Part shown: positions 1 through 7,881 of the stretch, one piece after another
Layout: each line of letters begins with the position of its first letter
Position numbering within the stretch: the first letter of the stretch is position 1
Assembly: GCA_001885315.1 (NCBI GenBank)
Contig: MLPZ01000005.1
Span: forward strand, 62,001-126,000
DNA length: 64,000 bases
DNA from: Treponema sp. CETP13
GTDB lineage: Bacteria; Spirochaetota; Spirochaetia; Treponematales; Treponemataceae
Direction: 5' to 3'
Notes under the pieces: model-generated
What the model was told of the DNA's origin: nothing
Database searches by the model: none
Seen by the model: only the letters and a program-made list of their open reading frames with translations
Program-made: the position numbers and the translations under genes

Positions 1-2
1 TA

Positions 3-23
3 GAAACCATTGAAGAAATATAA
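3..23 (+). CDS. Possible 3' end of a gene entering from the left edge
   Basis: Read in the frame starting at base 3, the first bases give ETIEEI followed by TAA, ending one base before the stop codon of the convergent B6 kinase gene. Only six codons are visible, so this is an inference from tight convergent packing and no product can be named. Confidence 0.25.
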   Translation, partial: ETIEEI

Positions 24-935
24 TTAGAGTTCTTCATAACTAGAAATTTGCCAAGGTTCACGCAATAAATACAGCTCTCTCTCGAGTAAAATGCCATTTC
101 TGCGAGGATAATCATACCCTCGGCTAGCATTTATACATTGTGATATAAAATGAACAGAACGATCTATCGATACAGGTAAACTTTCCCCTTTTAACAATGA
201 ACCTATCATAACGCTTGCAAAGGTATCTCCTGTTCCTGGATACGAACCAGGAAGTCGATTTGCAGATATTTTCCAATAACTATCTGTATCACGTTGATAT
301 GCTGCAGTACATAAGAAATCAGAATTATGTGCATCGGGTAAACTTGTAATTACAACAGTATTTGGTCCCATATCTGAAAGTGATTTTAAGAAAAACTTCA
401 TATCTTCATTATGAAAAGCATGTGGTATTTTTTTATCTAAAAGCAAAGAAGCCTCGGTAACATTAGGCACAATGATATCTGCTTTTGCAATAAGATGTCG
501 CATTTGCGGAACCATTGCAGGATCTATTGACTGATATAAACTACCATCATCTCCCATCACAGGATCTACCACAACAAGGGTATCAGAAAGTCCTGTAACC
601 ACTTTCCCATTTTGCTTTCCTTTTTTAATCGCAAATTCATCAATAATATTTAATACTATATCTGCTTGTTTAGGAGACCCTAAAAAGCCAGAATAAATTG
701 CATCAAAGGTTAATCCTAATTTCTTCCAATGAGCTACATATTCTAACATGGTATCTGTTAGATCATGGAATGAATAATTAGAAAAACCACCAGAATGTGT
801 CGATAAAATAGCTGTCGGAATAGGACATACTTGTACACCCATACTCGATAAAGTAGGAATAATTGCGGTTAATGAAGCACGACCAAAACCTGATAAATCA
901 TGAATTGCTGCTACTTTCTTTACATTAGGTTGCAT
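24..935 (-). CDS. Pyridoxamine/pyridoxal kinase (PfkB fold)
   Basis: A 303-residue cytoplasmic vitamin B6 kinase that would phosphorylate pyridoxal or pyridoxamine with ATP in PLP salvage. Visible motifs are the N-terminal HDLSGFGRASL substrate region (residues 12-22), DPVMGDDG (124-131) and the ribokinase/PdxK-type GTGDTF signature (234-239), whose Asp is the expected catalytic base. The start has AGAGG five bases upstream. It is the last gene of a minus-strand run (thioesterase, PilZ-like, radical SAM, kinase) and lies nine bases after the radical SAM gene. It resembles the clostridial/spirochaete pyridoxamine kinases more than E. coli PdxY. Substrate preference among B6 vitamers cannot be judged from sequence. 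Confidence 0.88.
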   Translation of the reverse strand: MQPNVKKVAAIHDLSGFGRASLTAIIPTLSSMGVQVCPIPTAILSTHSGGFSNYSFHDLTDTMLEYVAHWKKLGLTFDAIYSGFLGSPKQADIVLNIIDEFAIKKGKQNGKVVTGLSDTLVVVDPVMGDDGSLYQSIDPAMVPQMRHLIAKADIIVPNVTEASLLLDKKIPHAFHNEDMKFFLKSLSDMGPNTVVITSLPDAHNSDFLCTAAYQRDTDSYWKISANRLPGSYPGTGDTFASVMIGSLLKGESLPVSIDRSVHFISQCINASRGYDYPRRNGILLERELYLLREPWQISSYEEL

Positions 936-943
936 AATACCTC

Positions 944-1876
944 TTAATTTGCTCTATATGTTATAATTCCTTTATATTCTGTTGCTGTGACAGTTTTGTC
1001 GGAATTAAGTTGAGTAAAAACTATTGCTTTTTTTTTGCCTGAAACGTTGCGCGTATCAAGGAAATTTTCAACTTCAAATTTATTCATTGGATGACGCAAA
1101 ATTATACTATGTAAGGCTTCGAAATCATCTACAATATCACTCGCAAATCCAGTCGAAACAAGTGCATCAATAGCAGTTCCTCCTAGAGCTTCTGCAAATT
1201 TTGCAACAACAGCATGTGAAGTAGGTTCAACAAAAGATTCTGCAGGAGGTCTCACCGGAGTATTCACATAGAGACGGTTGTGTTTTATATTTGATATAAT
1301 ACTCGAAAAAGCAGACAAGGCCTCATCTGAATCGTTTTGGCCATGTACTAGCATAATTTCAATCCAGTGTTGTCCTTTGTATTCTTGTCCAAATTTAATA
1401 AGACCATCTAATACTGTATCAAAAGCTAACCTCCCATAGGGACGATCAATAGATTTCCAGCTTTTTTTATTATAGCCATCTAATGACGGCAACACAATAT
1501 CTGCCTTAGCGCTTTCTTTTCTTACCTGGTCATCATAAAAAAGGGCTGCATTTGTAATAAGTGCAACAGGTTTATCTGTAAAAGTTTTTATTAAATCTAT
1601 TAATTCACCTAATCCAGCATAAAGAGTAGGCTCGCCCTCCCCGACAATGCTTACAACATCAATCGCTTTATTTTTTTCTAAGGCTTTTTTTACTTGATCT
1701 GCTATTTCTTTTACCGGATAGAACAGTTCCCGTTTATTAGTCATGCAGTTTGTCCGACCCAACTGACAATATGTACAACTATAATTACAAGTTTTTTCAG
1801 GAATGGGACTTACTCCTAAAGATAATCCCAGTCTTCTAGATGGCACTGGTCCAAAAACATGTGTGTTATTACTCAT
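944..1876 (-). CDS. Radical SAM protein, COG0731-like
   Basis: A 310-residue cytoplasmic radical SAM enzyme. The CNYSCTYC motif (Cys30, Cys34, Cys37) is the CX3CX2C that ligates a [4Fe-4S] cluster and binds SAM; VGEGEPTLY near residue 80 is the GGE-like strand. The GPVPSRRLGLSLG opening is typical of a widespread family of short stand-alone Fe-S oxidoreductases distantly related to the wybutosine enzyme TYW1. The reaction is unknown. An SD-like AAGGAA sits nine bases before the ATG. It lies between the PilZ-like gene and the B6 kinase with short gaps, so probably one operon. No accessory SPASM cysteine cluster is visible in the C-terminal half. Confidence 0.82.
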   Translation of the reverse strand: MSNNTHVFGPVPSRRLGLSLGVSPIPEKTCNYSCTYCQLGRTNCMTNKRELFYPVKEIADQVKKALEKNKAIDVVSIVGEGEPTLYAGLGELIDLIKTFTDKPVALITNAALFYDDQVRKESAKADIVLPSLDGYNKKSWKSIDRPYGRLAFDTVLDGLIKFGQEYKGQHWIEIMLVHGQNDSDEALSAFSSIISNIKHNRLYVNTPVRPPAESFVEPTSHAVVAKFAEALGGTAIDALVSTGFASDIVDDFEALHSIILRHPMNKFEVENFLDTRNVSGKKKAIVFTQLNSDKTVTATEYKGIITYRAN

Positions 1877-1904
1877 AAACTGAACTTCCTTAGCTTTATA
1901 TACT

Positions 1905-2780
1905 TTACGTATTATCTTTATTTTTTAATCTCATACGAATAGTTAAAAACAATTGATCTAAAAGTTTTTTTGTGTTTTCAGTTGTAATAGAATATAAAAT
2001 AGATTGCATTTTTTTTTGCATATCTGTATTTAACCCCTTACGATCATATATATTTCTAAAAACAAAAACACTAATAGTATCAGATTCCAACTTTCGTCGT
2101 AACATGTGCACGGCATCCACTGTTAGATGTTGTCCTTTTATGACTAAATTAATTTGTTCAATTTTTTCATAAATAGGAATCTCAAAGGGCTCTCGGTCAA
2201 AGACACATGAAAAATGTGTTATACTTACATCACGCAAATCACCTGTAAAAGTTTCATTGTTATACGCAAAACGAACCGAACACCCACTATCACAAATGGC
2301 ACGAATATTCTTTCGTCGTCCATTAGCTTGATTAGCATAGAGAACTTTACGTATAAGTAAAAAATTATGTGTTTTTTGATACTCAAGAGGAATACACCCA
2401 CAAACAAGTTGAGCATCCCACAAATACTGATATTCTAATTCCCTACAATTTTGAGAAGAAGTTCTCTTTGTGTATAAAACACCAATGCGAACCTTGCCTT
2501 TATATTTAGCATTTAACTCTTTAATATATTGAGGCCAATAAATGCCTTGTATCTTTCTGTCTATAAAAAAGAATAAAATAATCTCATTAAAAGTTGCAAT
2601 AAGACCCGCTATTTTTGCTTTTAAAGAACAATATGGATCATCATCAATTGCATAGCATTCATATCCCAATGCAAAATATTCTTCGAGATATTCCTCGGGA
2701 AGAAGGGTAAAATCAGGTGCTATAAAAAAAGTTTTTAAACCTTCTCTTACAAGTTGGAGTTTATCTTCAGGAATTTCCAT
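1905..2780 (-). CDS. PilZ-like domain protein with degenerate c-di-GMP motif
   Basis: About 291 residues from the ATG at 2780; a TTG six codons earlier (2798) is an alternative start, and neither has a strong SD. The N-terminal half is unassigned. The C-terminal half has RRKNIR (about 155-160) followed 24 residues later by DVSITH (184-189), which matches the spacing of the PilZ RxxxR...(D/N)xSxxG motifs, but the final Gly is missing. It may therefore bind cyclic di-GMP weakly or not at all. No signal peptide or membrane helix is obvious. The gene overlaps the end of the upstream thioesterase gene by 14 bases, suggesting translational coupling. The PilZ assignment is an inference from motif spacing. 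Confidence 0.6.
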   Translation of the reverse strand: MEIPEDKLQLVREGLKTFFIAPDFTLLPEEYLEEYFALGYECYAIDDDPYCSLKAKIAGLIATFNEIILFFFIDRKIQGIYWPQYIKELNAKYKGKVRIGVLYTKRTSSQNCRELEYQYLWDAQLVCGCIPLEYQKTHNFLLIRKVLYANQANGRRKNIRAICDSGCSVRFAYNNETFTGDLRDVSITHFSCVFDREPFEIPIYEKIEQINLVIKGQHLTVDAVHMLRRKLESDTISVFVFRNIYDRKGLNTDMQKKMQSILYSITTENTKKLLDQLFLTIRMRLKNKDNT

Positions 2781-3534
2781 AAAATAACTCGCTTTCAAAG
2801 CACGTTACATCATCATGTTTTCCTGTAATAGTAATTTTTTTTGATTCAGCATCAATTTCACCATACATAGATATAACATCACCTCTTCCTGCTTCATGAG
2901 CATAATTTATCCGGAAATCTGTAAAGTTATAATCTTGATACTCAGGTGGTAAACTATCAATAATATAGGCTCCGTATCGAGCATTATTCATATGGCCATT
3001 TGCATCTAAATCTGAATAACGAATTTTGCGTTTGTCAAATAAAACAGCTTTTTCTGTACTTTTAATTTTTCCACATTCAAGACTATCTACAAGCTTTTCA
3101 GAAGAAGGTATATCTCTCATACTAAAATCTTTAGGTCGAATAATACGTTTTGTTGAAGGATTAACTATAAGCCAAGAACTCCTACCAGAAACAAGTAATT
3201 CTTTTGTATTTGTGTCAAACACTTCATAATCGCGAAAAACTTGCATTCCTTTTATTCCTCGTTCCCACGTTTTTATAGTTAAAAACTCATTAGCACAAGG
3301 GATTCTATGAAAACGCATTGCAACTCGAGAAACAAGAAAAGCGTAATTTTTTTCTTGTAACTTATCAAATGTTATTCCACGTTGATGATAATCTTCTACC
3401 CCAGTATCAGCTGTTAATTGGAGCAAATTTACCAAATGTATTTTTTTATTTCTATCACAATCAGCAAAATATAATTTCACTTCTCTTGTGAAAATACGAT
3501 CAGTTTCTTTATCGTGCCATTCCTCAAAATTCAT
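2767..3534 (-). CDS. Acyl-ACP thioesterase
   Basis: Double hot-dog-fold thioesterase of about 255 residues, releasing free fatty acids from acyl-ACP in the cytoplasm. The second hot-dog domain carries DLDANGHMNNARY, in which Asp177, Asn179, His181 and Asn183 match the conserved D-x-N-x-H-x-N pattern of bacterial and plant FatA/FatB enzymes; the first domain has the corresponding TREVKLYFADCDRN strand. The start was moved to the ATG at 3534 because GGAG lies six bases upstream; an upstream start at 3579 would extend into the rplS terminator. It is the first gene of the minus-strand group ending with the B6 kinase. Chain-length specificity is not predictable. Confidence 0.85.
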   Translation of the reverse strand: MNFEEWHDKETDRIFTREVKLYFADCDRNKKIHLVNLLQLTADTGVEDYHQRGITFDKLQEKNYAFLVSRVAMRFHRIPCANEFLTIKTWERGIKGMQVFRDYEVFDTNTKELLVSGRSSWLIVNPSTKRIIRPKDFSMRDIPSSEKLVDSLECGKIKSTEKAVLFDKRKIRYSDLDANGHMNNARYGAYIIDSLPPEYQDYNFTDFRINYAHEAGRGDVISMYGEIDAESKKITITGKHDDVTCFESELFYGNS

Positions 3535-3559
3535 GTGCTCTCCAAGATGTATGATATTT

Positions 3560-3565
3560 ATTATA
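3560..3565 (-). promoter_or_regulatory. -10 box for the thioesterase group
   Basis: A perfect TATAAT on the minus strand, 25 bases before the ATG at 3534. The matching -35 position (TTCTCT) is poor and lies inside the rplS terminator stem, so this is a tentative promoter squeezed between two transcription units. Confidence 0.4.
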
Positions 3566-3577
3566 CCTTTAAAACGC

Positions 3578-3607
3578 AAAAAAGAGAAGTCTTACGACTT
3601 CTCTTTT
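3578..3607 (-). terminator. Rho-independent terminator after rplS
   Basis: A 12-bp perfect stem (arms 3580-3591 and 3596-3607, loop TTAC/GTAA) followed on the minus strand by a U-run. It ends the rpsP-khpA-rimM-trmD-rplS operon. The flanking A and T tracts make it potentially bidirectional. Confidence 0.9.
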
Positions 3608-3635
3608 CATGTACTTTATAAGGATTTAAATTTTT

Positions 3636-3995
3636 TTAGTGTTTTTTGACAATAAGCTCTTTAATTTTAGCAGCCTTACCAACTTTATCACGAATATAAT
3701 AAAGTTTAGAACGACGTACTTTACCTGGACGTACAACTTCTATTTTTTCAATTCGCGGTGAATTTACAGGGAATACACGTTCAACTCCCACACCATAAGA
3801 ATTTTTACGTACTGTAAAAGTTTTACCAATACCAGAGTTTTTAATACAAAGCACTAAACCTTCATAAACCTGAACACGTTCACGTTTACCTTCAATAATT
3901 TTAAAGAATACTTTAACAGTATCGCCTACTTTAAAATTATTTACATCATCACGTTTTTGTGATTCTTCAATAGTTCTAATCAAATCTGTAGCCAT
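3636..3995 (-). CDS. rplS: 50S ribosomal protein bL19
   Basis: A 119-residue large-subunit protein at the 30S-50S interface. The sequence has the family features [28 protein letters not shown] and the C-terminal [29 protein letters not shown], and full normal length. AGGAG lies six bases before the ATG. It is the last gene of the ribosomal/tRNA-modification operon, nine bases after trmD and directly before a strong terminator, the usual bacterial arrangement. Confidence 0.98.
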   Translation of the reverse strand: MATDLIRTIEESQKRDDVNNFKVGDTVKVFFKIIEGKRERVQVYEGLVLCIKNSGIGKTFTVRKNSYGVGVERVFPVNSPRIEKIEVVRPGKVRRSKLYYIRDKVGKAAKIKELIVKKH

Positions 3996-4004
3996 AGGAT
4001 TCTC

Positions 4005-4796
4005 CTATTTCATTGTTATTTTCTCAATCATATTTTCGGCTTCACTACTTAGCTGATTATTTTTACGTGCTTCTGCAATCATTTCAGGTCGCATTCGTAA
4101 CGTTTTTTTTAGCCGTTCGTTTAACCGCCACTTTCGGATATTCTCATGATGTCCTGAAATTAACACCTCAGGCACCTTCATACCATTAAAAATTTCTGGT
4201 CTGGTATATTGTGGATACTCCAAAAGTCCATCAGAATAACTCTCTTCTGTTAGGCTATCAGCTGAAATAACACCGTCTATTAATCGATATACAGCATCAA
4301 TAATTACTGTTGCCGCAACCTCTCCAGATGACATTACATAATCTCCAATAGAGATTTCATCTTCAACCCAAGTATCTATAATACGCTGATCAATACCTTC
4401 GTACCGACCGCATATAAACACAAGTTCGTCTTCCTGACTTAATTCCTGCACTAATTTTTGTGTAAGTGGCTTTCCAGAAGGTGTTACATAAATAACACGC
4501 TTACGAGTTTCACCTTTTTTAAGCCTAAACTTTTTTTTCTTTGAGTCAGGTTGCAACTTTTGCGGCCTGCCCATCACACTTTTTAGTGCAGCATGAAGTG
4601 GTTCGGTTTTCATTAACATACCAGCACCACCACCATACGGATTGTCATCACAGGTTTTGTGTTTATCATGGGCAAAATCCCTAATATTCACAAGTTCGTA
4701 GGCAATAATTCCTTTTTCTACCGCTTTAGCCATGATTGAGTTTTCAAAAAAAGCTCGCGGTATTTCGGGAAATAAGGTCAGCACATGAAAATTCAT
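4005..4796 (-). CDS. trmD: tRNA (guanine-N1)-methyltransferase
   Basis: SPOUT-class enzyme that methylates G37 of tRNAs with SAM to prevent +1 frameshifting. Recognised by FHVLTLFPEIPRAF at the N-terminus, YGGGAGM (54-60), ICGRYEGIDQRII (128-140) and SIGDYVMSSGE (149-159), the knot region. At 263 residues it is slightly longer than many TrmDs because of a basic, lysine-rich insertion at about 79-100 before the VIYVTPSGKPL strand. Two bases separate it from the rimM stop, so translation is probably coupled. Confidence 0.97.
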   Translation of the reverse strand: MNFHVLTLFPEIPRAFFENSIMAKAVEKGIIAYELVNIRDFAHDKHKTCDDNPYGGGAGMLMKTEPLHAALKSVMGRPQKLQPDSKKKKFRLKKGETRKRVIYVTPSGKPLTQKLVQELSQEDELVFICGRYEGIDQRIIDTWVEDEISIGDYVMSSGEVAATVIIDAVYRLIDGVISADSLTEESYSDGLLEYPQYTRPEIFNGMKVPEVLISGHHENIRKWRLNERLKKTLRMRPEMIAEARKNNQLSSEAENMIEKITMK

Positions 4797-4798
4797 GG

Positions 4799-5353
4799 TT
4801 ATTTCTCCAGAATCCAGAGGTGCATCAGGTAAACCTCTTTGTTTTTTAAATCTATATCTCCAATAAATTCCTTTCTGAATGGTATTAGAACAGATCTTTT
4901 TTCAAAAGGTTCAACGCTCTCGGATACGTCAACTTCTAATAAGTCGCCAGCTCCGCCTTCCACTACGCCTGTAATTGTTCCTACATTTCTTTTTGTAGAA
5001 TCAGTCATTGCTGTCAATTCGTCTTTGTTCTCTGCATATATCAGAGAACAACCTTCTAAATCGTTAACATAAAACTCGTTTTCATTTAAAAAACAAGCCT
5101 TTTCTCGTGGAACTAGAATTTCTGCTCCAGAAAAAGCTTTTGCTTCTTCTAGTGAATTAATCCCACAAAGTTTCATGATAAGGTTATTTTTAAAACCTTT
5201 TACCTCTTCAACTTTAAAAAGAGTCTCTGTTTTATTTCGCCTTACAACAACTTCTGTCAAATCGAAAAAGTGCTCGACTTCACCCGAAGTGCTTTGTACT
5301 TTAAATGTACCCGTTAACCCATGTGGAGCACGGATAATTCCAATAACTAGCAC
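4799..5353 (-). CDS. rimM: Ribosome maturation factor RimM
   Basis: A 184-residue 30S assembly factor that binds uS19 and helps 16S 3' domain maturation. It opens with IGIIRAPHGLTGTFKVQ (RimM N-terminal beta-barrel), with GCSLIYAENKDE to the C-terminal end forming the PRC-barrel domain (VGTITGVVEGGAGDLLEVD, VLIPF). It lies three bases after khpA and two before trmD, the canonical order. The ATG is preceded by the end of khpA, so translation is probably coupled. Confidence 0.95.
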   Translation of the reverse strand: MLVIGIIRAPHGLTGTFKVQSTSGEVEHFFDLTEVVVRRNKTETLFKVEEVKGFKNNLIMKLCGINSLEEAKAFSGAEILVPREKACFLNENEFYVNDLEGCSLIYAENKDELTAMTDSTKRNVGTITGVVEGGAGDLLEVDVSESVEPFEKRSVLIPFRKEFIGDIDLKNKEVYLMHLWILEK

Positions 5354-5356
5354 GAA

Positions 5357-5590
5357 TTAATCCAAAATGTCGAGCGAATAACGCTGTCCATTTTTTCCAG
5401 CTGAAGCACTTAATACTGTGCGCATAGCTTTAGCAATTCTTCCGTACTTGCCGATAACTTTACCAATGTCGTTTTGAGCAACTTTAAGTTCGATTACCGG
5501 ACCTCGTTCCCCTTCGACTTCCTGTACTTCGACAGCACTGGGATCGTCGACCAATGATTTTGCAATGTATTCAATCAGGTCTTTTTCCAT
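5357..5590 (-). CDS. khpA: KH-domain RNA-binding protein KhpA
   Basis: A 77-residue single KH-domain protein with the GxxG-type loop IGKYGR (residues 47-52) and the usual beginning MEKDLIEYIAKSLVDDPSAVEV. KhpA proteins bind RNA and, in Gram-positive bacteria, partner KhpB/Jag in cell elongation and sRNA regulation; the role in spirochaetes is not established. It sits between rpsP and rimM, its standard position, 12 bases after rpsP. Confidence 0.95.
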   Translation of the reverse strand: MEKDLIEYIAKSLVDDPSAVEVQEVEGERGPVIELKVAQNDIGKVIGKYGRIAKAMRTVLSASAGKNGQRYSLDILD

Positions 5591-5602
5591 TCAGTACCAG
5601 TC

Positions 5603-5851
5603 CTAGTTCAGCGAAAGTTTTTCTCTATTTAAGAGTTTTTTTACTGTGTCTGATGGTTGTGCACCATTATTAATCCAGTATTTGATTCTATTAGCATCTA
5701 AAGAAACCTGTTTGTCTTCAGCATCGATAGGATGATAATAACCAACTTCTTCAATAGTAGTACCGTTTCGTGGTTTTCTAGAATCCTGCACTACAACGCG
5801 GTAGTAAGGACGTTTTTTGGTACCCATTCTCATGAGTCTGATTCTTACCAA
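5603..5851 (-). CDS. rpsP: 30S ribosomal protein bS16 (TTG start)
   Basis: An 82-residue small-subunit assembly protein, recognised by [41 protein letters not shown]. The start codon is TTG at 5851, fixed by homology and by GGAGG at 5858-5862 seven bases upstream. It is the first gene of the operon, with a clear promoter about 45-75 bases upstream. A weak start codon on an operon-leading ribosomal gene may limit its translation; that is inference. Confidence 0.97.
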   Translation of the reverse strand: MVRIRLMRMGTKKRPYYRVVVQDSRKPRNGTTIEEVGYYHPIDAEDKQVSLDANRIKYWINNGAQPSDTVKKLLNREKLSLN

Positions 5852-5895
5852 GGTAAGCCTCCATATAGTAATTTACACGTGTCACGTGAATATAT

Positions 5896-5925
5896 TTTAT
5901 ATCACAAAAAGCGACCATGGGTCAA
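5896..5925 (-). promoter_or_regulatory. Promoter of the rpsP-rplS operon
   Basis: On the minus strand, TTGACC (5920-5925), an 18-base spacer and TATAAA (5896-5901). Downstream of the -10, around the start site, is the imperfect palindrome TTCACGTGACACGTGTAA with two CACGTG cores. Confidence 0.75.
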
Positions 5926-5974
5926 GATACACTGTCATTCTTTGTGAGTAAAATAATGAGTTTATTGTTTTAAT

Positions 5975-6466
5975 TTATTTTATAAGATCTATCTTTGAAA
6001 AATCTATAGAATCATTTTTATTAAGAAAATCTGCAGGAGCATGAACTTTTTCGACTTTACCAATAAACATTTCATGACTACCTGTCATAATTGAATCCAC
6101 CACAGTACACTCAATATTTACTGGACAATCAGAAAGTAATGGAGCATTAACAACATCTCCGTTTTCTGTTTTTATATTTTTTACCTTAAGTTTATCTTCA
6201 TCACGTCGACTGACTTTTCCAAGATAATCATATTCTGCTTTAAAATCTTTTCCAGGAAGATTTACAACAAAACAACCACTTTCTTTTATCATATGATAAG
6301 AGTAACGACTTGGAACTATTCCTACCATAACCATAGGAGGTGCAAAACTACAATTTCCACAATATGCAACAACTAGAGCATCTTCTTCCTCTCCTAGACG
6401 GCTCGAAACAATTACCTTTGGGCAAGGTTGTAATGCCCCTTTTTTGATTGCTTCTTTTTTTTCCAT
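5975..6466 (-). CDS. Flavin reductase-like (flavoredoxin family) protein
   Basis: A 163-residue FMN-binding split-barrel protein. CPKVIVSSR, ALVVAYCGNCSFAPPMVMVGI, the YSYHMIKESGCFVVNLPG segment and HEMFIGKVEKV are typical of the flavin reductase/flavoredoxin family, which reduces flavins or passes electrons with bound FMN. AGAGG precedes the ATG. It has its own promoter and follows the MinD/NifX-like operon. The electron donor is unknown. Confidence 0.85.
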   Translation of the reverse strand: MEKKEAIKKGALQPCPKVIVSSRLGEEEDALVVAYCGNCSFAPPMVMVGIVPSRYSYHMIKESGCFVVNLPGKDFKAEYDYLGKVSRRDEDKLKVKNIKTENGDVVNAPLLSDCPVNIECTVVDSIMTGSHEMFIGKVEKVHAPADFLNKNDSIDFSKIDLIK

Positions 6467-6497
6467 ATCAAAACCTCTTATTTTTATAATCTATATT

Positions 6498-6527
6498 ACT
6501 ATACCATAAATAAAAGGCTTATGCCAA
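6498..6527 (-). promoter_or_regulatory. Promoter of the flavin reductase gene
   Basis: Minus strand TTGGCA (6522-6527), 18-base spacer, TATAGT (6498-6503) with a TG one base upstream of the -10 (extended -10). It lies within the stem-loop that may also end the upstream NifX-like operon. Confidence 0.6.
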
Positions 6528-6562
6528 TTAATAAATAGTATATCAATTAGTATAAACCTTTT
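6508..6562 (-). terminator. Long stem-loop after the NifX-like gene
   Basis: AATAAAAGG on one side and CCTTTTATT on the other, with further partial pairing inside, lie downstream of the last gene of the operon. The loop is long and no clean U-run follows, so termination here is uncertain. Confidence 0.35.
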
Positions 6563-6577
6563 ATTAAATTAGGGTAT

Positions 6578-6934
6578 TTATGCACCACACTCATCTGCAT
6601 GTTCATGTTCATGACAAACAGAACCTGTTGTTTTTAATTCACCACGAAGATAGGCTTCTACTGCAGTTTTTGCGTCTCCTGATGCACCAACAATAACTTC
6701 TACGTCACGTTCATTAAAGATGTCTACTGCACCGCCTCCCATTCCGCCAGAAATGATAACTTTTGCGCCTTTATCTGCCAAAAAATTAGGTAAAAAACCT
6801 GGCTTATGTCCAGGATTAGGAATTGTTTCCTGATTTGTAATTTTACCATCTTTGGTTGTAAACAGTAAAAACACTGGGCAATGTCCAAAATGTTGTGTTA
6901 CATTTGTTCCTTCACTTGCTACTGCTATAATCAT
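6578..6934 (-). CDS. NifX/NifB-type dinitrogenase cofactor-domain protein
   Basis: A 118-residue single-domain protein of the NifX/NafY/IssA-like Fe-S cluster-binding fold. IIAVASEGTNVTQHFGHCPVFLLF and GGMGGGAVDIFNERDVEVIVGASGDAKTAVEAYLRGEL are characteristic. The C-terminus SVCHEHEHADECGA is rich in His and Cys and may bind metal. It ends the operon whose other members are two ferredoxin-fused MinD ATPases and another NifX-like protein. Such clusters are common in anaerobes without nitrogenase and are thought to handle Fe-S or metal clusters; the target is unknown. AGGAG precedes the ATG. Confidence 0.88.
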   Translation of the reverse strand: MIIAVASEGTNVTQHFGHCPVFLLFTTKDGKITNQETIPNPGHKPGFLPNFLADKGAKVIISGGMGGGAVDIFNERDVEVIVGASGDAKTAVEAYLRGELKTTGSVCHEHEHADECGA

Positions 6935-6957
6935 AATAATCTCCTATACATGTTGCC

Positions 6958-7881
6958 TTAGCAACTCTTTAAAATAGTTAACGTATTTTTATAAACTTTT
7001 TTTATTGCATTTGCTGCACTACAATCTAAATCTACTACAGTTTTCCCCATATTAATAGCCTTACCCGCTTGCGTATCAAAAGGTATGTTCCCTACAAGTG
7101 GAATCCCTTTATTTTGACAATATGTTTCTATATTAGCAGATTTTACTTTATTTGTATCAAATTTATTTATGCAGACGGCTGTCTTTGTACCAAATTTTTG
7201 CGCTATTTGTAGAATACGCTCCATATCACTAATTCCAGAAACAGAAGGTTCAGTGACAATAAGAACCATATCAACTCCAGAAAGAGAAGCTATAACTGGA
7301 CAACCAATTCCTGGAGATCCGTCAATAATTGCCACGGTTTCTGCTGGCAAATTCATTTTGTCTGTTGCTTCTTTTAATTGGCTTTTTACACCACTAACAA
7401 GTTTTCCACTCGCACCACTTCCCATTCGAAGCTGAGCCGTCGAAAAAACAATGTTATCTTTTTTATAGAGTTTTAAGTCTCCAGTTAGACTAGGAGTCAT
7501 AGTAATTGCCTCTGCTGGACAAACCAACTGACAAACACTACAACCTTCACAGCCAAACTCAGAAACTTCATATGTATATTGAGTTTTTTCTTTTTTATTT
7601 GCACTATCTATTGGAGTTCGCTCAATTGCGTTAAATCTGCAATTATCATAACACAAGCCACAATGCTTACACTTATCTTGATTTATATGAGAAATAGAAA
7701 GTCCTTCAAACGGAGTAAGAGTTGGATCTCCCACATCGTGTAACACAAGGTGCATATTAGGAGCATCTACATCACAATCAGCAAAAACAGGTGTTTTAGA
7801 AAGTTTAACAAATGAGCTCGAAACAGTAGTCTTACCTGTTCCACCTTTTCCACTTAACACTAAAAGTTGTTTAATGCTCAT
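6958..7881 (-). CDS. MinD-superfamily P-loop ATPase with ferredoxin insert
   Basis: A 307-residue cytoplasmic protein of the COG1149 type: a deviant Walker A (SGKGGTGKTT, about 10-19) of the MinD/Mrp/NifH class, interrupted by two [4Fe-4S] ferredoxin motifs (CKHCGLCYDNC and CEGCSVCQLVC), then the VAIIDGSPGIGCPVIASL switch region. By analogy with Mrp/NBP35 it may carry or transfer Fe-S clusters or couple ATP use to electron transfer; function is not established. It overlaps the upstream paralogue by four bases (ATGA). Confidence 0.92.
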   Translation of the reverse strand: MSIKQLLVLSGKGGTGKTTVSSSFVKLSKTPVFADCDVDAPNMHLVLHDVGDPTLTPFEGLSISHINQDKCKHCGLCYDNCRFNAIERTPIDSANKKEKTQYTYEVSEFGCEGCSVCQLVCPAEAITMTPSLTGDLKLYKKDNIVFSTAQLRMGSGASGKLVSGVKSQLKEATDKMNLPAETVAIIDGSPGIGCPVIASLSGVDMVLIVTEPSVSGISDMERILQIAQKFGTKTAVCINKFDTNKVKSANIETYCQNKGIPLVGNIPFDTQAGKAINMGKTVVDLDCSAANAIKKVYKNTLTILKSC

